From Zygnema cylindricum (lineage: Eukaryota > Streptophyta > Zygnematophyceae > Zygnematales > Zygnemataceae): a stretch of 27,500 bases of DNA. Shown piece after piece: positions 9,778 through 18,306 of this stretch (positions are counted from its first letter, which is position 1; each line of letters begins with the position of its first letter). The translations under genes were made by a program, and so were the position numbers. A model generated the notes under the pieces. That model worked only from the letters and a program-made list of their open reading frames with translations. It was not told the DNA's origin and searched no databases. Where the stretch lies: NCBI GenBank assembly GCA_037447655.1, contig JBBHKE010000224.1, forward strand, positions 1 through 27,500, given 5' to 3'.

Positions 9778-10826
9778 TGTAGAAACTAATGGTTTTATTA
9801 GTGTTTTCTAGGTCTGAAAAGAAATATAGAAGTCGAGGCAGTCTATCTCTAACTTCTCTCTCCAACTCTCAAACTTGTCGCAGTCACTGAGAAATTGGAG
9901 AGGAAGCTAGAGCCATGGCTACCTTGGCTATCATGAGGTTTACGGGATTTTTATATTAGGGTTTATTTATTTAATTAAAAGGTATGTGCCGGCGGCAGGA
10001 TTTGATCCTTGTACCTACCGGCCGGCAGGCAGGAAATAGCCGGTAGCCTTAGCCGTTTAGTCTAGCGGTAGTGTTACGTATCATATAGTTTGATATTTAT
10101 TTAAATATGTATACGTGCGATAAACCATTTAACTGAAATGAATTACGGGATACATAGATCCAGTAATATATAATGTACGACTTACGGTACGGACAAAAAT
10201 CAGTACCGCGCATTTGTTTCGTAAATGAAACAAATACCGCGCATGTATTTATTACGGCTACGATTAAAGCCGAATTTAATCGGACGGCCGGGATTAGCGC
10301 CGAGATCGCGGAGGAAGATTTCGGCGGTTTGTGGCCATCGCCACATCGGATGACGCGTGGCGAAATTCCGTTGGATTGTGGAATCTCCGGAGATTATGGC
10401 ACCGAATCCGGATTTGACATGTGTCGACATTTTGGCCATGTCGTACAATGTCTGTACATAAAATACACCGGCAGCTGTACTTTTGCGTACGGAACTCAAT
10501 TCTGATTGGTTCCGTACATCAGTAGATAGAGTCTGTGAGAGAGATACGACTTAGAAAAATTAGAAGATAGGACCCCCTCTCCCAGAGAGCTTCTGTACAA
10601 AAGGTCACTTTTGACCCTCCATAACTTACTGCTCAGGGGAGCAAATTCAGAGATTCTTTTTGCTATCGACTCAGGGGAGTCTTGCCTTCACAGGGGTGAA
10701 GTTGGTCAGAGTTTTTGTCTGCCAGGGTGGCAGTTATTTTTGCTTAAACACAAAGGGGTCAGGATTATCCTAGAGGCTTCTTGGAAGCTGTCCACTCTCA
10801 GGACTTATGGAGGTCTCAGAGTTTCA
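9778..10826 (+). mobile_element. Solo LTR of the copia family
   Basis: A single 1049-bp LTR in the opposite orientation to the full copia element, starting TGTAGAAACT and ending GAGTTTCA, with a perfect 5-bp duplication GTTGC on both sides. It cuts the gypsy pol between RNase H and integrase. No internal copia sequence is present, so it is the product of LTR-LTR recombination. It keeps the stem-loop cluster: 10577-10587 (CCC loop), 10630-10643, 10668-10681, 10686-10701 and 10719-10733. Confidence 0.95.
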
Positions 10827-10831
10827 GTTGC
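10827..10831. repeat. Target-site duplication of the solo LTR, right copy
   Basis: GTTGC directly follows the LTR end at 10826 and matches 9773-9777 at all five positions. Confidence 0.92.
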
Positions 10832-11470
10832 GTTGTTTTTTTTCACAGAGCTAACGTCGACATCCTGCGATGCGTGCGATTGTTGCTCCGCCACTGGAGC
10901 AGCGACCTCGGGTCTTCTCGACAGCGCATCTGTCGGATTTGTTTTGCCCGGCTTGTATTCAATGACAAGTTCCGGCCCGAAGGTCTGGAGAAACGTCATC
11001 CAGCGCCCTTGTTTCTTGGACAATTTTGGCTGTGTTTGCAGGTACTGCAGGGCGTGGTGATCTGTGATAACTGTGATCCGCTTCCCCTGAACGTAACATT
11101 TCGAAACTTCTAGCGCATTAATTATTGCAATTGTCTCCTTTTCATGGGTGGCCCAGTTAAGCTCTGCTGCCTTTAGTTTTCGACTGTCGTAGGCAATGGG
11201 TTGTAGACCCTTCCCGTGATCCTGCATAAGGATCGCTCCAATAGCCGTATCGCTGGCGTCGGTAATTATCGTCCAAGGTAGGTCCGGGTCGGGAACATCT
11301 AACACAGGGGCGATAACCAACCTTTCCTTTAGCGTGTTAAAAGCTGCCCCTTGCGCCGACTTCCACTCGTAGAGCAAGTCATTCTTAAGAAATTCCGTGA
11401 GTGGTGCCGCGATTTTGGCGAAACCTTCGACAAATCTTCGATAATAGGAGCATAATCCCAGAAAGCTCCG
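10832..11470 (-). pseudogene. pol: Gypsy RT thumb/connection and RNase H
   Basis: In frame with the RT block across a TGA at 11473-11471. It starts RSFLGLCSYYRRFVEGFAKIA, the usual segment after the RT palm, and continues with RNase H motifs ITDASDTAIGAIL, SRKL, E in HEKETIAI, TDHHALQYL and the terminal NPTDALSRRP. A short Gln/Ser/Asp-rich linker follows, then the solo LTR. Had it not been interrupted it would run into the integrase at 9772. Confidence 0.92.
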
Positions 11471-12346
11471 TCACTCCGTAATGTTCACCGGCTGCGGCCA
11501 TTCCTTCACTGCCCTTGTTTTGTTCGGATCTACTGCTATTGCGTCGCGGCTCACCACATGGCCCAAAAAATCAATTTTCTCCTTCAAGAAGTCACATTTG
11601 CTCCTCTTTGCGTACAACTTGTTCTCCCGAAGGACTTGTAGGACAGTTAGTAGGTGCTTCATGTGTTCCTCCAACGTTCGGCTATACACCAAGATGTCGT
11701 CTAAAAAGACGATTACAAATGCGTCCAGATATTGTCGAAAGATGGAGTTCATCAAATGCATAAAAGTCGTCGGCGCATTGGTTAACCCAAACGGCATTAC
11801 CCGAAACTGGAAATGACCATACCGAGTTCTAAACGTTGTCTTTTCCACATCCTCTTCTGCAATTCTAATCTGGTGATAGCCGCTCCGCAGATCTATCTTT
11901 GAGAAATATTTAGCACCTGGAAGTCGGTCCAACAATTCGTCTATTCTCGGTAAAGGGTACGCATTTTTGATCGTTAACTTGTTTAGCGCTCGGTAATCCA
12001 CACACATGCGGAAACCTCCATCTTTTTTATTCACGAAAAGAACTTGGGCTCCATACGGTGACTTGCTCGGTTCTATTGCTCCGGCTTCCACCAACTCCGC
12101 GAGTTGCTTTTTGAGTTCGTCTAATTCGGTGTAACTCATCTTGTACATCCGATTAGCCGGGGGTGCCGCTCCGAGAATAAGGTCTATCTTGTGGTCTACT
12201 TCGCGCTTCCGAGGTAAGCCCTCGGGGAGCTTCGGGGGAAAAACATCTACGTACTCCTCGAGAAGTTTTGTTACGACTTCCGGGGCCTCTTCGGAAGTCT
12301 TTCCAGTGTCTTCACTTTCTTTTGAGTTGAAGTCGGGATCCTTCTT
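11471..12346 (-). pseudogene. pol: Gypsy reverse transcriptase
   Basis: The frame continues through a TAG (12349-12347) and a linker ([21 protein letters not shown]-type, the common pre-RT segment) into a complete RT palm: [55 protein letters not shown], the active-site box FLDD (11707-11696) and LGHVVS. FLDD instead of the commoner YxDD is a frequent variant in this superfamily. It ends at an in-frame TGA (11473-11471). Confidence 0.94.
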
Positions 12347-13153
12347 CTACCATTCCTTCGGAATCTCCTCTTTCGCCTCCTCCATGGGCTGGACGATCCC
12401 TACACTAATAGTTTCCCCTCTTCTGAGTGCCCTTTTAAGCTGTAAAGCCGAAAGTAGGCGTCCCTCTTCGGATCCTTTACCAGCCGCTCCCGCTTTTACC
12501 TCAAACTCTTCTTCGCCCTTCTTCACTCTCATGGCCCCACTTCTCCAATCGATCGTCGGATTCCATTTTTGCAGCCACGGCTTCCCCAAGATTACCTCAT
12601 GGTTCCCAAGAGGTAATACATGAAGAGTGTCGTACCATCGGAATCTCCCGATGCCGACACGTAACCTCGGGGTACGATGGGTAATGGATAAGGAACTTCC
12701 GTCTGCCAACTGCACCGACTGCTGATTCGTAAGCACCAAAAGAGGAAGCTTCAACATTTTCACCGTCGCCTCGTTGATGAAATTTCCTGATGCTCCGGAG
12801 GCCACCATGAAGCTGGTTGCGCACACTCCGATTTGACCCCTAAATATCAAAGGGTCTCCTCCTTCACCAGCTAACCTCATGACGTTAAGTTTCCCTTTTC
12901 CTGCATTTTTCAGTTTTGGACAATCACGGGCCATATGGTCCGGGGAACCGCACTGGAAGCATAAGCCATTTTGCCTCCTCCGTTGGAGCTCCTCGGGGGA
13001 TAAGTAGTTGGCCTTGGTATTGATAGTTTTCTTCTTTTTCCGCAGTACGTTGACCACCTCATTATCTTCATTAATTGCTCCGAGCTCCATGGGAGTTGGA
13101 CCATCGTCTCGACGACCCCCTCCACCGCTACTCAACCCAAAATGATAAGGTCG
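12347..13153 (-). pseudogene. pol: Gypsy nucleocapsid knuckle and aspartic protease (active-site Asp lost)
   Basis: A CCHC zinc knuckle (CFQCGSPDHMARDC) is followed by a retropepsin-like domain with flap and hydrophobic motifs (VQLADGSSL, VILGKPWLQKWNPTIDW). The active-site triplet, normally DSG, reads ASG (MVASGASGNFIN; Ala codon GCC at 12802-12800), so the protease should be inactive. The block is bounded by in-frame stops at 13154 (TGA) and 12347 (TAG) but shares one frame with gag and RT. Confidence 0.9.
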
Positions 13154-13825
13154 TCAGAGGGTGAATTCGACTGAATCGGTCCGCTCAGCAAACTGAATGA
13201 TTGCTGAGAGACTAGGAGTTGTGCTTTCCCGAGCAAGCCATTGTTCCACATCCCTACGAATAGAGGATTTGAGCCCCTTCACATAGCGATCCACACCCTC
13301 ATCCTCCCTCATCGTAGGTATTTTAACTTTACACTCCAAAAATCGTTGCGTAAACTCCAACACTGAAGTTCTTTGCTTCAGCACTGCGATCTTATCTCGT
13401 GCAGCCTTAACCGTATTAACAGGCTGCCAGGCGTCTCGGAGGAATTGAACGAAGAGAGCCCAAACGGTCGGTATCTCATCACTCTCCAACAATGTCCTCC
13501 ACCATGCACCCGCTGCCCCGTTAAGAAGACCACCCGCGTAGTGAATCTTCTCTCGGTCCGACAGACTAGGAAAATTCTCGAGATAATTCGCAACAGAGAA
13601 TAGCCACGTGTCCAGGTTCTTGTGTCTTGCGGGGTCGAACTCGTCAGGAAGTCGAAATTTCGGTCTCCTGGAGTCTCTCTCCATGCCTCTATGAGGTCGC
13701 TCACCAAGACGAGATTCCAAAGTTGCGACGGTGTTGCTCAGCTGCGCGTTTTGTAATCTCACGCTTTCTAACTCCTTGAGAACTTGCGCTAACATTTCTG
13801 TAGTGGATACGCCGTGTTCCTCCAT
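13154..13825 (-). pseudogene. gag: Gypsy gag
   Basis: A 223-codon Gag from ATG 13825-13823. An N-terminal heptad-rich helix (LKELESVRLQNAQL) is followed by the retrotransposon Gag fold (RLPDEFDPARHKNLDTWLF, AGGLLNGAAGAWWRTL, FVQFLRDAW, VDRYVKGLKSSIRRDV). It ends at a TGA (13156-13154), directly followed in frame by a short basic stretch and the zinc knuckle, so the stop probably arose by mutation of a fused gag-pol. The start lies 19 bp beyond the primer-binding site. Confidence 0.93.
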
Positions 13826-13844
13826 GCTGTCGAATCACGGGGAA

Positions 13845-13858
13845 TGGCTCCGATCCCT
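13845..13858 (-). other. Primer-binding site of the gypsy element (iMet 3'-end type, diverged)
   Basis: The - strand reads AGGGATCGGAGCCA. It matches the common plant initiator-tRNA(Met) site TGGTATCAGAGCCA at 11 of 14 positions, one base after the proposed LTR end. The copia element nearby uses a different part of the same tRNA. Confidence 0.6.
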
Positions 13859-13859
13859 G

Positions 13860-14356
13860 TGTGAAAGGGGAAAAAATTATACGCGGCACAATACACCACA
13901 ATGCACAACGGAAAGCTCCAAGGATCTTCCCGTAGCAACAGCAGGCGTACACAGCAATAACAGATAAAATTTTGCTTTATTACTCAGGAGAGGATTACAG
14001 TATTCGGTGCTCGCTGCGAAGGGTCTACTCAAAAGAGTCTGCCTCGTACCACGTCTGTCTCACTATTTAAACTAACTAACTGCTAGTCAACCCCATACGG
14101 TACAAAAGTACACGTGGACCTTCCCGGTCACCCGAGATCTATCCGCAATATTCTTCTAGAACCATACGGTAAAATCTACATTCTGCGGCGTTGTTATGCT
14201 GCTATGCTGCGTTGCTATGCTGCGCTACGTTATTCTACTAAGTTACTATGCTGCGATGTTGCGCTAATCTGGAATCGCAGCTGCGCTGCTCTGCAACCGC
14301 AACTATAGCAGCCTACTTTCTAGCCACTAAGTATTCAACCCTGTAACCCTGTTACA
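13860..14356 (-). repeat. 5' LTR of the gypsy element (about 497 bp)
   Basis: On the - strand it begins TGTAACAGGG at 14356 and ends CCTTTCACA at 13860. Its ends form an imperfect inverted repeat (TGTAACAGG against TGTGAAAGG). Inside are a TATA-like GTTTAAATAG (14072-14063) and an AATAAA (13981-13976), spaced as promoter and poly(A) signal. An 11-bp motif, GCTATGCTGCG, occurs three times in 14201-14255 (once with one change), a typical enhancer-like repeat of a U3 region. There is no second LTR in the window, so the exact ends are inferred from the primer site and terminal bases. Confidence 0.65.
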
Positions 14357-15433
14357 CTCCACTTTCATTCATGGGGTCCTTTGTAAAATTTTGCGCCGTT
14401 GTCGCCTCTCCCCTCTCCCTCTCACACCATCGCTTTTATTTCACATTTTTTAGAACGAGAGACGACAATATTGGTATAAAATGAAGATATTTTAAAAATA
14501 TTATTTTTGACAATTTTTAGGTTTTTTTTTAATGGCAAGTCGAGCGAGAAAAGTAGAAAAAACGAAATCGGAAAACCGTGGCAGAAAGTTATTGAATCAG
14601 TGACGTCGACGTTATCACAAGTGAGCGTGACATCACAAATATCACCAAACCCTAAACATCTACGATTTCACAAAAATCTAGACGTCTACCACTGTCGCTG
14701 TTTTTGTTGGCGTCACCAATCGTCGGAAGTTTCGTAGTCGCCTTCAATCGTCACAAGTTGTACCTGCGTCTACAACCGTCACATTCCAAAGTTCCGATTT
14801 CATTTTCGCACATAGGGACGCTCTTCAAAGTAGTATGGAGAATCCTTACGACAGTCCAAAATACTTTATCAAAGTACCGATTACATGTGGACGTACCCTA
14901 AGTGCTCTCACCGTGGAGCTCACGTAAAGACAAAAAGTGACTGTCTGCAACCATTTTATTTACATGTGGTTGCCGCAGTTTTGTTACCGTAAACGTTCGC
15001 CGGCCGTGTGAATTGCTAATATTATTATGACGGTCGACGTCTGCAAGCGCGGCAAAATTTTAAGCGGTTGAAACAAATTTTTGAAAGTCAAAGTTGTCCA
15101 ACCGATTGACCGTCAAAATTTTACTCAACGGTACTTTATTTGAATCAATATGTACTTCAAACGTACAATTTTTGACAAAGTGACGTAAATGACTGTGCGC
15201 AACCAAAACAGTCACTGTCATGATCAATTCCCTTTATGTAACTTGGATACAAGAAAAATAGGGCATTCCAACGCGATATAACGGACAGAAGGCGTCAGAT
15301 TTTGCTCAAATATTTGTTGTCTCACAAAAAAAAATCGTGCAAAAGTGGCGACGCACCGCGTCGATAATGATTTGTGAGACCACGACACGTTTCGTCATTT
15401 TATGCCTCGACGGAGAACGACCGGCGTTCATTA

Positions 15434-15507
15434 CACCGTGAATCGTTATTAGTGTTAATGTTTTTTTCGTCTCTTTAAACATCTTTTCTTCGTACATGCA
15501 TGTCAGT
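15434..15507 (-). repeat. Dispersed module, inverted copy
   Basis: On the - strand this reads a GTACGAAGAAAAGATG block, then a GACGAAAAAAACATTAACAC block, then a variant of the AATAGCGAT core and CGGTGTA. The same blocks occur in the same order at 15560-15629, 19487-19550 and 27400-27490. Confidence 0.6.
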
Positions 15508-15559
15508 TTATAGATCTGACGGGTGCGATTGAAAGGCAAGATTCTCAGCTTCCAATTGA

Positions 15560-15629
15560 CGGTCTTGAATTGAAATTCGGACAGGTGTGCACGGAGAAAA
15601 GATTGTTAAGTGGCGAAAAAATTATCAAC
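15560..15629 (+). repeat. Dispersed module, direct copy beside the MITE
   Basis: Contains GGACAGGTGTGCACGGAGAA followed by AAGTGGCGAAAAAA, nearly the same as the reverse complement of 27430-27490. It ends exactly at the left terminal repeat of the MITE. Confidence 0.6.
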
Positions 15630-15851
15630 ACTACACCGCCAATCGCTATTAGCGTTGTGTACGCTAATCCCGTCCCGCTTTTTTTTTATTTATTCTAAAA
15701 TAGAATTACCCACACTATTTAAAAAAACCCTAATTCCTAATTAGAGTAATCGATTTCTTCGAAAATTTCCAAATTCCCAATTAGCGTAACAACGCTAATT
15801 ATTCGTATACGCTAAAGAAACGTCTACGCTAATAGCGATTGGCGGCGTAGT
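15630..15851. mobile_element. MITE-like element with 26-bp terminal inverted repeats
   Basis: The terminal repeats at 15630-15655 and 15826-15851 match at 25 of 26 positions when one is reverse-complemented. The core is GCCAATCGCTATTAGCGT. The 170-bp interior is AT-rich and noncoding. No transposase is present, so it would depend on an element elsewhere. I could not find a clear target duplication. Related sequence ends recur at 16280-16330, 17205-17230, 19520-19548, 22610-22635, 25996-26020 and 27325-27350. Confidence 0.65.
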
Positions 15852-16020
15852 AGTTATACACGGTCCATTCTCCATTGTCTATTTTTTTCGATCTCTCTAC
15901 TGTAACTTACAAAAGATAGTCGAGCACAAGGACGTACGAAGGTGCTCCCGAAAGTCTACACTGTAAAAACGGTTTTTGATACATCGCGGAACCTCGGCCA
16001 GTTGAAACAAACGCATTCCC

Positions 16021-18263
16021 ATGGAGTGTATGGATTGGCTGGCGGCCCAACCATGGCTCGAACGCCTGTCTAATGACTCCGCGACTTCGCATTTGCAGCC
16101 TCTCTTCTGCGGCGTTCTGGAATGTCACGTGGCGGCAGGCGATCAGTACAGACGTACGGCATCCGAAAGGGAGGCGTCTGTGGTTCTGCAGTTCGCACGC
16201 ACGGATGAGCTTGTGAGTGCAAAGGATCTCACATTCGCAAGCCTATATTGGTCTTCATTTAATGAAGATTTTGATCTCTTTGCAGCGACACCACCTATTG
16301 CTATTTTAGTTAATAACACTAATTCGGTGGTGACTTTTTTTTGGCCGAAAATTATAAAATTGTGTGAACAACACTATTTAAGGGAGAGGATTACAATCCA
16401 CCACGGCTCCCTACACTAAATTAGTGTTATACATTCTAATTTCTCATTTACACACTCTAGTAACTACGGGCAGTGTAGATTAACAAACATTTATTTGGTA
16501 TGTATTCATTCCATGCATATAATGAAATTAGCAAAACTGATAAAAAATAAAGAGTTCAACTTTTTCCTGTGACCTGATCATATGTTGCTCACGGCTGGTA
16601 AATCTGTCACTATGAATGGAATCCACACTACACATTGTGAAGAACTCTACAGAAACTCTCGGTTTCACAAGCATATAAACCAAAAATTAGACCTGCTAAT
16701 GATACTTCCACCCCCATTGCTTCAAAAGCTCCTCCGAATGAAGCTCCTATGCTATAGAACGGGAGAATCTAACACGGTGTATAGATTAGGTTTTCTAAAT
16801 CAGTCTTTGATTTTTCAATGTAAGGTTTTTTGAGAATCAATTGAAGTATAATGAAGCACAGAGCTTATTTTCTTGCTATGTATACTGTTGTAGGGCAGAA
16901 TATCCTTCTCAAATATTAAAATTCAAAAAAACCACAAAAAACTTGAAAAAACCAAGCCAAAATGAAATTGGTTCATGAATGATATACAAGAAAAACAAAT
17001 AGTGAGAAACTTTGACCTTAAAAAACATTAATGCTTTCTATGAAAAACTTCAAGGAAGTCATATCAACCGCAATCAAACAAAGTCTACAACGAGTCGAAG
17101 CTTACGGAAACAAGAAAAAATTGTGTCGAAAACTGGCAATTTTGTAAAAACCGCTGAATGTTATCTCCTTCAGTTAAACCACTATGACAGCCTCATGCTA
17201 CCTAATGTAAAAACTACATTGCCCATTGCTATTAGAGTTTATTACTTTATTTCCAGGTAGAGTTTGTTGGACCCAAAATTGTACATGAGTGGTAATAACT
17301 CTTTTGGCCCTCGATAAGCCACCTTGCGAAAAGTAATTTAGTGTAGTTAATTCTAAGAAAGTGTTAACGCTGATAGTTCACTAACTCTAGGATCGATGAG
17401 CACCACAACTAAACAAATTGAACTCTCATCAGTCGTTGTAGCATTTTGATTTGTAATGAATCCACGGAGTAAATTCATTGCGACCTAGAGCTTTTCTTAA
17501 ATGCCCAGCAACTTCCACTAACAATATAGCTAGTACTCTTAACTTTAGTACTTTCGAAGGTATAAGTTTCCTTAAAAGTCATTTTGTTTTTTCCTTTCAA
17601 CAAAGTAACACTGTAAAGACTTTCACCATTTGATAATCGTTTGTTCAAGGTAAAATTATTTCATTGACATTTCATTAAAGGCTGTCCTTTTTTGGCTTCC
17701 TTTCTTCCTGGCATTCCCTTTCCATTTGGCTGCCTTGACCACTGTAGCCACCATTTTATTTAATACTATCATTTCCTTTCCTTCCATCCACCATCCAAGT
17801 TTCCATTCCTTTCATTTATCTTGGGATTTCAATACCATCTGTACCTCCATTCCATTCTCCCTCCCTCTCCCTCTCCCTCTCCCTGTCCATCTCCATCTCC
17901 ATCTCCCTCTCTTGCCCTCTCCCTCTCCCTCTTTCGCCTTCCTCCCCTCTCCCTCTCCCTCTCCCCCTCCCTCCCTCTCCCTCTCCTAGTCCTCTCCTCT
18001 CCCTCCTCCCTCTCCCTCTCCCTCTCCCTCAATCAAATCGTCGTCAAAATCAAATCGTCGTCGTCAAAATCGATCAAATCGTGAATCGTCACGTCGCGTT
18101 GCCGTCCCGTCACGTAATCAAATCAAATCCGAATCTTTAAATCATCAGATCAAATCATCGATAAATCATCGTCACATCAAATCTTTAAATCACACACGAT
18201 CAAAATCACGTCATTCCGCACGTCATAAATCACGTCAAATCATCACGTCATCAAAATCTTGCA

Positions 18264-18306
<43 letters not shown>

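Larger units (their letters stand above)
8106..14356 (-). mobile_element. Ty3/gypsy chromovirus, degenerate, with nested insertions
   Basis: Gag, CCHC, protease, RT, RNase H, integrase and chromodomain run in that order on the - strand, downstream of a primer site and a 5' LTR. Integrase after RNase H plus a C-terminal chromodomain identifies a chromovirus. From 13825 down to the solo LTR at 10826 all domains share one frame, so the ancestor had a single gag-pol polyprotein. Damage: stops at 13154 (TGA), 12347 (TAG), 11471 (TGA) and 9212 (TGA), a one-base frameshift near 9649-9652, and a solo LTR at 9778-10826. The 3' LTR is not visible. Beyond the chromodomain comes the start of the acidic frame, then the copia insertion. 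The left limit given is a minimum. Confidence 0.9.
14357..15629. other. Gene-free stretch between the gypsy element and the MITE
   Basis: I see no coding region. It contains a nested hairpin at 15319-15379 (outer arms GTCTCACAAA/TTTGTGAGAC, inner CGACGC/GCGTCG) and two facing copies of a dispersed module (15434-15507 inverted, 15560-15629 direct). Short open frames here lack codon-like composition. Confidence 0.5.

Noticed and set aside
9995-10080. tRNA-like boxes in the LTR (GGATTTGATCC and TAGTCTAGCGGTAG).
   Set aside because: The B-box-like word precedes the A-box-like word on the same strand, the wrong order for a tRNA or SINE promoter, and no cloverleaf forms.
17012-17260. Possible exon at 17055-17149 before GTAAAAACC.
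   Set aside because: All three frames are open, so the frame says nothing. The frame ending at a codon boundary needs a phase-1 start, which exon 1 does not supply.
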